NCBI GenBank assembly: GCA_910579725.1
Contig: CAJTUD010000026.1
Location: 1 to 37,337, forward strand
Direction: 5' to 3'
Source: an uncultured Oscillospiraceae bacterium
GTDB taxonomy: Bacteria > Bacillota > Clostridia > Oscillospirales > Oscillospiraceae
Length of the DNA stretch: 37,337 bases
How positions within the stretch are numbered: position 1 is the stretch's first letter; every line of letters starts with the position of its first letter. Below the pieces are notes generated by a model. It was not told where the DNA came from, made no database searches, and saw only the letters and a program-made list of their open reading frames with translations. A program made the position numbers and the translations under genes. Shown here one piece after another: positions 16,820-24,893 of this stretch.

Positions 16820-17814
16820 GCTCCGTCCTCCAGCGCCCGCCACCGGGCGAGAACAGCTTCCCGGTTGGCGGCAGCCTGATACAGATCATAATCCATCAGC
16901 AGCAGGTCCTCCTCTCCAGCCAGCAGCAGGTCCTTCCGCACCGGACGGCGCAGGCACTCCCGCTCCACATAGCGCTGCACATCCTGCCCCAGCGCAAAGT
17001 CAATGAACCGGCGGGCATTGTCCGCATGAAGGCCGCCGCGGACCACGGCCATGCCGTCCGGCGCGGCGCTGGTGCCCTCCTTGGGGTAAACCAGCCTTAC
17101 GTCCTGCCCCGCCTGAGCGGCAGCCAGCGCGGCCGGTTCAATGGTGACGCCGATCGGACAGCTGCCTTCCGCCACAGCCGAGGCTGCGGACACTTCGTCT
17201 ACGACAAAGGTGATGTCGGAGAGCGCCTGTCTGTCCAGATTGTGATAAAATGATTCCAACGCGTCCTCACCCAGAACCTGCAAAATAGTGGCTAGGGCGG
17301 TATAGCTCGCGCCGGAGACCGTTGGGCTGGCAAAGGCAATGCGCCCATGCCATACCGGATTCAGCAGGCTCTCCCAGTCCTCGGGAGGATTCATGCGCAC
17401 CAGAACAGGGTTGTAAATCAGCACCACCGGAAGGGCGGAAAAAGGAGTCCAGCTGCCGTCCTCGCAGAGAAAGCCAGGAGCGACCTCCTCAGCCATAGGG
17501 CTGGTGTACGGGGAAAACAGCTCTTTCCGCGCGGTGAGGCTGTCGGCTCCGCCGCCGAAAAAAAGGTCGCACCGGGGCTCTGCCGCCTCCTCCGCCAGCC
17601 GTTCAAGCAGCTCTGCGGTGCCGCCAGTTTCCACCTGGACCCAGATGCCGGTGCGCTCCTCAAACTCCTTGACAAGCGGGGCATACAGAGACTGCGGATG
17701 AGAGGTATAGATCACCAGCCGGTCCGCCTCCTCCGGAGCAAAGGCGGCAGGACCGGCGGCGCTGCCGCAGGAAGCCAGCAGCAGGCACAGAAACACCGCC
17801 AGCAAACGTCTCAT
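16816..17814 (-). CDS. Extracytoplasmic binding lipoprotein of the sensor cassette (HptA-like)
   Basis: This 332-residue lipoprotein has lipobox Leu-Ala-Ser-Cys (Cys 16) and a solute-binding fold of the iron/AfuA-like family: first strand RLVIYTSHPQS, CDLFFGGGADS around residue 85, and YPKEGTSAAPDGMAVV in the C-terminal lobe. No Tyr-Tyr iron pair is seen in the expected place. There is no permease or ATPase gene beside it. Instead it overlaps the kinase gene by four bases, so its job is most likely to present ligand to the kinase, as HptA does for HptS in Staphylococcus aureus. The start at 17814 is chosen for the signal peptide and the G-rich ribosome binding site just upstream. Confidence 0.88.
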   Translation of the reverse strand: MRRLLAVFLCLLLASCGSAAGPAAFAPEEADRLVIYTSHPQSLYAPLVKEFEERTGIWVQVETGGTAELLERLAEEAAEPRCDLFFGGGADSLTARKELFSPYTSPMAEEVAPGFLCEDGSWTPFSALPVVLIYNPVLVRMNPPEDWESLLNPVWHGRIAFASPTVSGASYTALATILQVLGEDALESFYHNLDRQALSDITFVVDEVSAASAVAEGSCPIGVTIEPAALAAAQAGQDVRLVYPKEGTSAAPDGMAVVRGGLHADNARRFIDFALGQDVQRYVERECLRRPVRKDLLLAGEEDLLLMDYDLYQAAANREAVLARWRALEDGA

Positions 17815-17959
17815 GCAGGTCCCCCCCTTCTTTTCCGCTAGGTTCTTTACCGTCAACATAGTTGAAAAAGAGTAAAAAGACGGCGCCGCGCGGACCTCCT
17901 GATCCGCCGGACGGTACTCTTTATCAATCGCTTTGCCGGTATGTGAGCGTGTTGTATGC

Positions 17960-17988
17960 ATTTTATCAAAAATACCGAAAAATTGCAA
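17960..17988 (-). promoter_or_regulatory. SigA-type promoter of the sensor cassette
   Basis: On the minus strand TTGCAA (17988-17983) and TAAAAT (17965-17960) are 17 bases apart. Transcription would start near 17953, leaving a leader of about 139 bases in which I find no recognisable riboswitch. Confidence 0.65.
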
Positions 17989-18005
17989 GTATTGCGGCAG
18001 AAGCC

Positions 18006-18044
18006 GGGAGCCCCCGGAGAGATGGCATCTCTCCGGGGGCTCCC
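18006..18044 (-). terminator. Long terminator-like hairpin after the aminotransferase gene
   Basis: A perfect 18-bp stem (18006-18023 with 18027-18044) closes a 3-base loop, 28 bases after the aminotransferase stop. The minus-strand sequence after it is not a T run, so it may stop transcription only partly or protect the mRNA 3' end. Confidence 0.65.
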
Positions 18045-18072
18045 GATTCCAAAGTCCGTGTGAAATCCGCTT

Positions 18073-19239
18073 TTACGCCATTTTCTCCCTGATATGGCTC
18101 AACCGGTCCAGCGCCTCGAGGAGAGTCTCGTCCTTCTTGGCGAAGTGGACCCGGACGATGTCCTGCACGTTCTCCTTGAAGAACGAGGTGCCGGGCACAC
18201 AGGCCACGCCCACCTTCCGCGCCATTTCCTCGCAGAATTCCACGTCCGTCTGTCCCTTTTTCAGATACGGTCCGATATTGGCCAGAACGAAGTACGCGCC
18301 CTGGGGATCGGTGAAGGGGATTCCGATATTTTTCAGTCCGTCAGTGAACAGTTTTTTCATATGAGCGTAATGGGCCCCAAACTCCTCGTAATAGCTGTCC
18401 GGCATGTCCAGACCCACAACGGCGGCTTCCATCAGAGGCGAGGGCGCACCCACGGTGTTGAAGTCATGGTACTGTTTGATCCGATCCATAATCTCCCTGG
18501 GAGCGATGGCGTAGCCCAGCCGCCAGCCGGTGACGGAGTAGGTCTTGGACAGGCTGGAACAGCTGACGGTCCGTTCCCACATGCCGGGAAGGGAGTTCAT
18601 ATAGACATGCTTGTGACCGTCGTAGATAATGTGCTCATACACCTCGTCCATGATGGCATACACATCATATTTGATGCACAGGTCTGCGATCAGCTTCAGC
18701 TCGTCATAGGTGAACACCTTGCCGCTGGGATTGGAGGGGTTGCAGATGAGAATGGCCTTGGCTCCCTGTCTGAAGGCATCCTCCAGCACGTTGGCATCAA
18801 ACCCGAAGGCCGGGGGGACCAGAGGCACATAGATGGGCTCGCAGTCGGCCAGAATGGCCTGAGCGTGATAGTTCTCAAAATAGGGGGAGAACAGGATGAT
18901 CTTGTCCCCGGGATTGGTCAGGGCGAAAATGGTGTCCACCATGGCCTCCGTGGAGCCGATGGTGACGACGGTTTCCGTATCGGGGTCCAGCGTGCGGCCC
19001 ATGAACCGGCCGCACTTCCGGCACAGCGCCTGACGGAAGTTGGGCGCACCCATGGTGATGGGATACTGATGAGGGCCCAGATGGCTGATCTCCTCCAGAC
19101 GGTCCATCATGGCTTTGGGCGGATCAAAATCGGGAAATCCCTGAGCCAGATTGATGGCTCCCACGTCCAGTGCAATCCGGGTCATCCGGCGGATGACAGA
19201 GTCGGTAAACAGCCTGTTTTTTCTGCTCATTTCCTGCAT
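18073..19239 (-). CDS. PLP-dependent class I aminotransferase
   Basis: This 388-residue fold-type I aminotransferase is close to the aspartate/aromatic aminotransferase group. Catalytic landmarks are visible: GSTEAMVDTIFAL for cofactor phosphate binding, NPSNPSGKVF (about 167-176), Asp 198 in IMDEVYEH, the PLP-binding Lys 232 in SSLSKTYSVTGWRLGY and Arg 240. A C-terminal substrate Arg lies in the VRVHF region. It is the third gene of an operon with phenylacetate-CoA ligase and an ACT-domain protein. This makes an aromatic amino acid the likely substrate (transamination to an aryl pyruvate), although sequence alone does not separate it from aspartate or alanine aminotransferases. AAGGAAG precedes the ATG by six bases. 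Confidence 0.9.
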   Translation of the reverse strand: MQEMSRKNRLFTDSVIRRMTRIALDVGAINLAQGFPDFDPPKAMMDRLEEISHLGPHQYPITMGAPNFRQALCRKCGRFMGRTLDPDTETVVTIGSTEAMVDTIFALTNPGDKIILFSPYFENYHAQAILADCEPIYVPLVPPAFGFDANVLEDAFRQGAKAILICNPSNPSGKVFTYDELKLIADLCIKYDVYAIMDEVYEHIIYDGHKHVYMNSLPGMWERTVSCSSLSKTYSVTGWRLGYAIAPREIMDRIKQYHDFNTVGAPSPLMEAAVVGLDMPDSYYEEFGAHYAHMKKLFTDGLKNIGIPFTDPQGAYFVLANIGPYLKKGQTDVEFCEEMARKVGVACVPGTSFFKENVQDIVRVHFAKKDETLLEALDRLSHIREKMA

Positions 19240-19276
19240 GGCAAATCTTCCTTTTTCCAGATATGTTTGGGGCGGA

Positions 19277-19672
19277 TCAGACGACAGCCTTGAGAACCCT
19301 GTCCAGCTTTTCCGTATCGTCCACCCGGAAAATCATATACGCCAGCCCATTCTGCTGGCCCAGGACAGAGTACATATACTCAATATCAATCTCCGCATCC
19401 GCGATCACCCGCAGGACCTCGTTCAGTCCGCCGGGCTTGTCCGGAACCAGCGCCTGCACCACCGGGGTTTCCCGGACGAGATATCCCTGCTCCCGCAGAA
19501 GCGCAGCAGCCCGCTGGGGTGCGTCCACAATCAGCCGCAGCACTCCGTAATCGGCGGTTTCCGCGATGTTCAGCGCCTGCATATCCACGTGGTTCCGGGC
19601 CAGCAGCTCCGTCACACCGCACAGCTGGCCTGCCCGGTTCTCCAGAAATACGGATAACTGATGAATTATCAT
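19277..19672 (-). CDS. Double ACT-domain protein (amino-acid sensor linked to PaaK)
   Basis: This 131-residue protein is two ACT domains in tandem (about 1-65 and 68-131). Each begins with the strand-helix pattern of amino-acid-binding regulators (QLSVFLENRAGQLCGVTELL; then PDKPGGLNEVLRVIADAEI). Stand-alone double ACT proteins of this kind are regularly encoded beside phenylacetate-CoA ligase in anaerobes and are thought to sense aromatic or branched-chain amino acids. It lies 15 bases after the ligase stop, and GGGAGG lies nine bases before its ATG. No catalytic domain is present, so a regulatory role is inferred. Confidence 0.88.
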   Translation of the reverse strand: MIIHQLSVFLENRAGQLCGVTELLARNHVDMQALNIAETADYGVLRLIVDAPQRAAALLREQGYLVRETPVVQALVPDKPGGLNEVLRVIADAEIDIEYMYSVLGQQNGLAYMIFRVDDTEKLDRVLKAVV

Positions 19673-19687
19673 AGCGGTTTTCCTCCC

Positions 19688-20986
19688 TTAAATTTTTCGT
19701 TTGTCGATTACCCGAACCGCCTTGCCTTCGCTGCGGGTGATGGTCTTGGGAGCTACCAGACGGACCTTGGCATAGATGCCCAGCATGGCCTTCAGCGCGG
19801 CCACCAGTCCCTTCTCCATCTCAGTAATTTTACCCAGGCTGTCGGAGAAGTTCTCCGGTGTCATTTCCACCATGACTTCCAGAGTATCAGAGTTGTGCAC
19901 CCGGTCCACAATAATCTGATAGTTGGCGGGATAGCCCTGCTCCAGCAGGACCGTCTCGATCTGGGACGGGAAGACGTTGACTCCCTTGACAATCAGCATA
20001 TCGTCACTGCGGCCCATCGGCTTGCTCATTTTCACATGGGTCCGGCCGCAGGAGCAGGGCTTCCTGCTCAGCACGCAGATGTCCCTGGTGCGGTAGCGCA
20101 GCAGGGGGAAGGCCTCCTTGGTGATGGAGGTGAAGACCAGTTCCCCTTTACTGCCCTCCGGCAGCACCTCGCCGGTATCGGGATTGATGATTTCGGCGAT
20201 AAAGTGGTCCTCGTTGATATGCATCCCCGTCTGCTCGGAGCACTCAAAGGCCACGCCCGGGCCGCTGGTTTCTGTGAGGCCATAGATGTCGTAGGCCTTG
20301 ATGCTCAGCTTCTCCTGGATATCCCGGCGCATCTCCTCGCTCCAGGCCTCGGCACCGAAAATGCCGGCCTTCAGCCTGATCTGGTCCTGAAGTCCCCGCT
20401 CGTGGATACTCTCCGCCAGATAAGCGGCGTAAGAAGGCGTGCAGCAGAGAATGGTGGAGCCCAGGTCTGTCATAAATTGCAGCTGCCGGTCCGTATTGCC
20501 GCTGCTCATGGGAAGGGTCAGGCAGCCTACCTTGTGGCTGCCGCCATTGAGTCCCGGTCCGCCGGTAAACAGACCGTAACCATAGCACACATGGCACACG
20601 TCCTCCCGGGTGCCTCCGGCGGCAGTAATGGCCCGGGCGCAGCAGTCCTCCCACAAATCCACGTCATGCTGGGTATAGAAAGCCACCACCCGCCGCCCGG
20701 TGGTGCCAGAGGTGGACTGGATGCGGACGCAGTCTTCCAGAGGCTTGCCCAGCAGGCCGTAGGGATAGGCGTCCCGCAGGTCGTCCTTTGTCAGGAAGGG
20801 CAGCTTATGCAGGTCCTCCACGCTCCGGATATCTTCCGGCGCAACGCCGTTTTCCTCCATCTTTTTGCGGTAATAGGGCACGTGCTCCCACACGTGCCGG
20901 ACCTGCTTGACCAGCCGCTCGTTTTGCCAGGCCAAAAGCTGGTCCCGGGAAGCGGTTTCGATCTCAGGCTGATAGTAGCGTTCCAT
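19688..20986 (-). CDS. paaK: Phenylacetate-CoA ligase
   Basis: This 432-residue acyl-adenylate-forming enzyme joins aryl acetates and CoA with ATP. In amino-acid fermenters it may run in reverse to make ATP from aryl-acetyl-CoA. Visible motifs are the phosphate loop STSGTTGRR (91-99), YGLTETSGPG for adenylate binding, YRTRD with the conserved Asp/Arg, a Cys-rich SRKPCSCGRTH segment typical of PaaK, and GVNVFPSQIE with C-terminal lid and catalytic Lys region. Length is normal. It is first in an operon with the ACT protein and aminotransferase. AAGGAGA lies five bases before the ATG. The usual indolepyruvate ferredoxin oxidoreductase genes are not beside it. Confidence 0.93.
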   Translation of the reverse strand: MERYYQPEIETASRDQLLAWQNERLVKQVRHVWEHVPYYRKKMEENGVAPEDIRSVEDLHKLPFLTKDDLRDAYPYGLLGKPLEDCVRIQSTSGTTGRRVVAFYTQHDVDLWEDCCARAITAAGGTREDVCHVCYGYGLFTGGPGLNGGSHKVGCLTLPMSSGNTDRQLQFMTDLGSTILCCTPSYAAYLAESIHERGLQDQIRLKAGIFGAEAWSEEMRRDIQEKLSIKAYDIYGLTETSGPGVAFECSEQTGMHINEDHFIAEIINPDTGEVLPEGSKGELVFTSITKEAFPLLRYRTRDICVLSRKPCSCGRTHVKMSKPMGRSDDMLIVKGVNVFPSQIETVLLEQGYPANYQIIVDRVHNSDTLEVMVEMTPENFSDSLGKITEMEKGLVAALKAMLGIYAKVRLVAPKTITRSEGKAVRVIDKRKI

Positions 20987-21042
20987 AGATGTCTCCTTGG
21001 TTTGATGTAAAATAAATGGCCCAGGGGCTGATTTTCTCTTTT

Positions 21043-21071
21043 ACTCTAGCACTTATCGCAAATAAAGTCAA
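21043..21071 (-). promoter_or_regulatory. SigA-type promoter of the paaK operon
   Basis: On the minus strand TTGACT (21071-21066) and TAGAGT (21048-21043) are 17 bases apart, giving a start near 21036, in the 99-base gap after the acetyltransferase gene. Confidence 0.75.
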
Positions 21072-21085
21072 TAAATACTGCAACA

Positions 21086-21553
21086 TTATGCAATTTCCCG
21101 GACAAGCACCCTGGGAGGCTGGGCTACCACGGTGGCGTAGGCGGGCACATCCTCGCTGACCACGGCCCCCGCTCCGATCTTCACACCGTTTCCCACCCGA
21201 ATGCCGCCCACCAGCACAGCGTTGGCCCCGATCAGGCAGCCGTCTCCGATCCGGGGCGCCTTCCCGCCGACTTCCCCGATGGTAACGTTCTGGTAAATCC
21301 GGCACCCGGCGCCGATAGAAGCATAGCGGGAGATATAGATTCCATGCAGCCCATGGGGCAGGGAGGGAATTCCGGCAATTTCCGCTCCCCGACCGATATA
21401 TCCGCCCCGCTTGTGGGCGATGCGATTGAGCCAGAAGGTGAGAATGTCGGCCCAAAGCCCGCCGCCCGCCCGCTCCCGGAGGCGAAAGAGCCACCAGTAG
21501 AGCCGCAGATGATTGCCCAGAGAATAGTCCATCAGGTGCTCGCGAAGATTCAT
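21086..21553 (-). CDS. Hexapeptide-repeat acetyltransferase (serine acetyltransferase-like)
   Basis: This 155-residue left-handed beta-helix transferase has a short helical N-terminus followed by hexapeptide turns from about residue 50 (IGRGAEIAGIP, ISRYASIGAGCRIYQNVTIG, IGDGCLIGANAVLVGG, IGAGAVVSEDVP). Catalytic-type HGLHGIYIS with His residues resembles serine O-acetyltransferase (CysE), where the His and acidic residue activate the serine hydroxyl. The N-terminal domain of true CysE is much reduced, so it could equally be an O-acetyltransferase of cell-surface sugars. A cysteine synthase gene lies 5 kb away on the same strand, which loosely supports the cysteine pathway. It has its own promoter upstream. 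Confidence 0.8.
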   Translation of the reverse strand: MNLREHLMDYSLGNHLRLYWWLFRLRERAGGGLWADILTFWLNRIAHKRGGYIGRGAEIAGIPSLPHGLHGIYISRYASIGAGCRIYQNVTIGEVGGKAPRIGDGCLIGANAVLVGGIRVGNGVKIGAGAVVSEDVPAYATVVAQPPRVLVREIA

Positions 21554-21588
21554 GGAGGAAATCGTCCTTTCCGATTTTGCTTTTTATC

Positions 21589-21617
21589 AGCATAACATAT
21601 CCAGTGCGTAAAAGCAA
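21589..21617 (-). promoter_or_regulatory. Probable promoter of the acetyltransferase gene
   Basis: On the minus strand TTGCTT (21617-21612) and TATGCT (21594-21589) are 17 bases apart, 36 bases before the acetyltransferase ATG. Both boxes differ from consensus at two positions. Confidence 0.55.
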
Positions 21618-21629
21618 TGGTTTGTCATT

Positions 21630-21870
21630 TCTCGTCGGGGAATTGAAAAACATCATGGCGCAGCAAGTGAAAAACTCTATGAGTTGGGCATTGGGGATGC
21701 TTCGTTCATCGGTCTGGACTCTACACATATTGCCGCCAACCCGAAACAGAACAATCCGGAGTCCTTTGTCAAAGACAAGTTCAAGCAGGAAATCTATTCC
21801 AAAGCCCCCCGGTACGTGCCGGGTGTTCACTCCGCATCCAGCCAGCACAAGTGTGCCGGCAGATTCGTAT
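21630..21870 (+). pseudogene. Remnant of a DDE transposase (IS1182/IS4-like)
   Basis: Translation of the plus strand gives a fragment with GLDSTHIAANPKQNN near 21711-21755 and GVHSASSQH near 21825-21850. As I recall, these resemble the first catalytic Asp region (DSTHI) and the following conserved segment of IS1182/IS4-type transposases. No full-length frame exists: there is no proper start, and similarity fades after about 21855, just before a terminator-like hairpin. The rest of the element and its ends are missing. It is a decayed insertion in the 414-base gap 21554-21967 between two minus-strand genes, which otherwise holds only the acetyltransferase promoter and one hairpin. I see no inverted repeats bounding it. 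Confidence 0.6.
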
Positions 21871-21902
21871 CCGTATCATGCCTATCTGGTTCCCCCTTCA
21901 CC

Positions 21903-21936
21903 AAGGCCCCCGGAGGCTTACGCCTCCGGGGGCCTT
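21903..21936 (-). terminator. Terminator-like hairpin after the M16 protease gene
   Basis: A perfect 15-bp stem (21903-21917 with 21922-21936) with loop TTAC lies about 31 bases after the protease stop. The minus strand after it is not T-rich, so termination strength is uncertain. Confidence 0.65.
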
Positions 21937-21967
21937 CTCCAGCTTCTTCACATCTTTCCGGCAGTTC

Positions 21968-24876
21968 CTACAATGCCCATATATTCTCCAGTTCCGTTCC
22001 GCACTCCTCCAGCAGCTGCCGGGAGCCGATCACGCAAATTCCGCCGGTCTCTCCCAGCTGCCGGAAAGCTCCCTCCAATGTGGCCAGATTCTCCACAGAA
22101 GCAGACAACAGTTCCTCTCTGCGGCGGCAGCGGGAGGCATAGGTTTCTCCCTTGAAATACAGACCGTCGGCTGTCCGGCCTTTCCGGCTGGGCAGCAGCA
22201 GCGGGTCAGCCTCCGCTACCGCACCTACAATGAAGCCGGTAAGATCCGGCCGCTCCCCGACGAACTGCCGCAGGAAATCCCCCGTCTGCCGGTAGCATTC
22301 CAGCGACCGGGCCGCACCGGGGTCCCGGTAGGAGTGAAAACATGCCCTGCCGCTGTCGCTGAGCGACAGTCCCGCGCCATAGGCCCCACCCTGGACCCGG
22401 ATGGCGTTCCACAGATAGGCCAGCGATATCACTCTGCCCGCCACGTGAAGCGAACCGCTGAAGGGCGCGCCCAGCTCCAGCAGGCTGCCGCCCAGCGCGG
22501 CAAAGGACACTCCGGCTGGAATGACGATGCCCTCCTTCCGCAGCCCCCAGGGCTGAATCCCGCAGCGCATTTCCATACGTTCAGACCGGGGCAGGCCCGG
22601 CAGCAGCTCCTTCTCCAGCGCCCGGCAGGCCCTGTCCTCCTCTCCGGTGACGCTGATGGTCAGCCGCCCGGAGACAAACAGCTTTCCAGCCAACTCCTGA
22701 AGCTCCCCAATCAGCTCCTGAGCGCGATTTTCAAAGTCCTTCTCCGTTTCCTTCAGCCACCGGCAGCAGGAGATGCCGCCGGTGTACTCCTGCACAGCGC
22801 CTTCTACCGACACTCCGGCGGACACTCGTGTCACAGCATAGCTGTTGCCTGCCCCGGCGATACCCTGCTCCATCTTTACCGCACACTGGCGCAGCAGTTC
22901 CCGGAGGCGCAGGCGGTTGTCAAAGGAAGTCTCCGTCAGAACTTCCGCCAGCAGAGCGGCAGCCTCTTCCAGCTTGGCTTCCACCGCACTGAAGGACGCC
23001 CGGAGAAATACCCGGCAGCTGTCCGGCCCATTGATTTTGCCATATGGCTCCATCTGGAAGCTCAGCGAGCCCATCAGAGAGCGCCGGAGTCTTTGCAGCT
23101 GTGCACCGCTGTGGGTCTTCGTATTCAGCTCGCCCAGCAGAGCGCAGAGCAGAGACGCGCGGGAAAGCTGCGCCGCCGTCAGATCGCCTGCGTCAAAATA
23201 GAGATTGACATACCCGATCCCGCCGGTGGGAATGGCGTGACGCAGCAGGGGCACGCCGGACAGCCCGGCTGTCTCTGTCGGAAAGTCCTCCGGCCTGGCG
23301 GGAATATCGGAGATCAACAGCGCAGGAAGAGCCGCCAGAGCCCCGGCGGAATCTTCTGCGGCCTGCCATGCCTCCAATTGCTCCTGCTGGGCGCGTATGG
23401 CGGTCTCGTCTGCTTCGGTCCAGCCATCCCTGACGGCCTTCAGGCGGGCGGCTTCCCCGGCCCGCTCTTCCTCGCCCAGCGTGGCGGAGGGAGTCAGCAG
23501 CACCCGGCAGAAGTGGTCGTTTTTGAGAAACACCCGCTCCAGCAGCTGTTCAAACCACCCCTCCTCCAGCTTCCTGTTCAGGGAGGCAAACAGAGGCCCC
23601 ACCTCCAGATTGGCGGAAGGATTGCCGCCGTAGAGCCAGCTGCACATGACGTCTAATCCCAGGCCAAGGCCCTGGGGTATCCGGCCATAGTCCCGCTCCC
23701 GGTACTGAAATTCCAGATTGGCCAGAGTGGCCGCCAGCTGCTCATGGTCCAGTCCCTCCCGGACCAATCTTTCCAGCTCCTCCCGGATGGCGGCCTCCAC
23801 CTCGTCCACCCGGTTCTCATCCATGTTTGTCACCATTATGACGGCCTCATACTGGAGGCTCGATCCTCCAAGACCGCTGATCACACGGACATCCTGGGCC
23901 AATCCCCGGGATACCAGCCGCCGTTTCAGAGGAGCCTCGCTGCCCCCGCAGAGGGCATCCGCCAGCGCCTCGACGCCCATGGCCGCTTCCCGGCCGGCAT
24001 AGACGTCATAGACACAGCCCCAGGCAAGCTGGGCCTTGTTCTCCAGCGGCTCGTTGGGTGAAACTTCATAGCAGGAGCGGACAAGCCGGCTCTTCACCGG
24101 CTTCTGTATGACAAACTCCGGCTGGTCGTCCCGGCGGGCAAAGGCATGCAGATATTCGCCGTCCAGAATGGAGAGAAGCCCCTCAACATCCATCCGGCCG
24201 TCCAGATAGATGTAGGAGTTGGAGGGCGCGTAGCACCGTCGGTGAGCGTTCAGAAACTGCTCATATGTCAGCTCCGGAATGTGGGCGGGGTGCCCGCCGT
24301 ACTCGAAGCGGTATCCGGGAACAGCTGCCGGGAAATCTCAAGATACATCCGGGCGTCCTTGTCGGCATATGCGCCCTTCATTTCATTGAATACCACGCCT
24401 TTGCAGGATGGGACGGACTGGTCCTCCGTCAGCTCGTAGTGCCACCCCTCCTGCCGGAAGATTTCCGGCTTGTGGTAGATGGCGGGGTGGAGCACCGCGT
24501 CCATATACACCCGGACCAGATTCCGGAAGTCCTTTTCGTTCCGGCTGCATACTGGATAGAGGGTCTTGTCCGAAAAGGTGAACGCGTTAAGAAAAGTTTG
24601 CAGAGAGCTTTTCATCAGCTCCACAAAGGGTTCCTTTACCGGATAGCGGTCCGAACCGCACAGCACCGAGTGCTCCAGAATATGGAACACCCCCGTGTCG
24701 TCCTCCGGCAGGGTGCGGAAGGCAATGAAAAAGGTTTTATTCTCCTCCTCCCGGTCCAGCCACACCAGACGCGCGCCGCTTTTTACATGCTCCAGCCGGT
24801 ACAGCGTCGCCTCCAGCTCCGGCAGAGTCTGGAGAGCCTGAATCTGGAACCCGTGGATGATTTCGTTCTGCTTCAT
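21968..24876 (-). pseudogene. Presequence-protease-like M16C zinc metallopeptidase, frameshifted
   Basis: This is a peptidase of the insulinase/PreP family that degrades oligopeptides. The N-terminal part (24876 to about 24315) holds the inverted zinc motif HILEH (His 65, Glu 68, His 69) and the distal Glu 165 in FNEMKGAY. The second part (open to 21968) carries the rest of both clamshell halves. Near 24309-24318 the frame breaks. The family sequence LFPDTGYRFEYGGHP is restored if a 7-base unit (CGGATAC, minus strand) is present twice instead of once. With those seven bases the gene is 2916 bases, exactly 972 codons, the usual PreP length. It is therefore a recent disruption, a slippage site or an assembly error. 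The gene starts at ATG 24876, 17 bases after the oxidoreductase gene. Confidence 0.85.
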
Positions 24877-24893
24877 GGGCGAACCGCCTTCTT

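Noticed and set aside
21851..23656. 601-residue plus-strand frame opposite the M16 protease gene
   Set aside because: Its Gln/Arg/Pro-rich translation is typical of an antisense shadow. The minus strand carries clear protease similarity.
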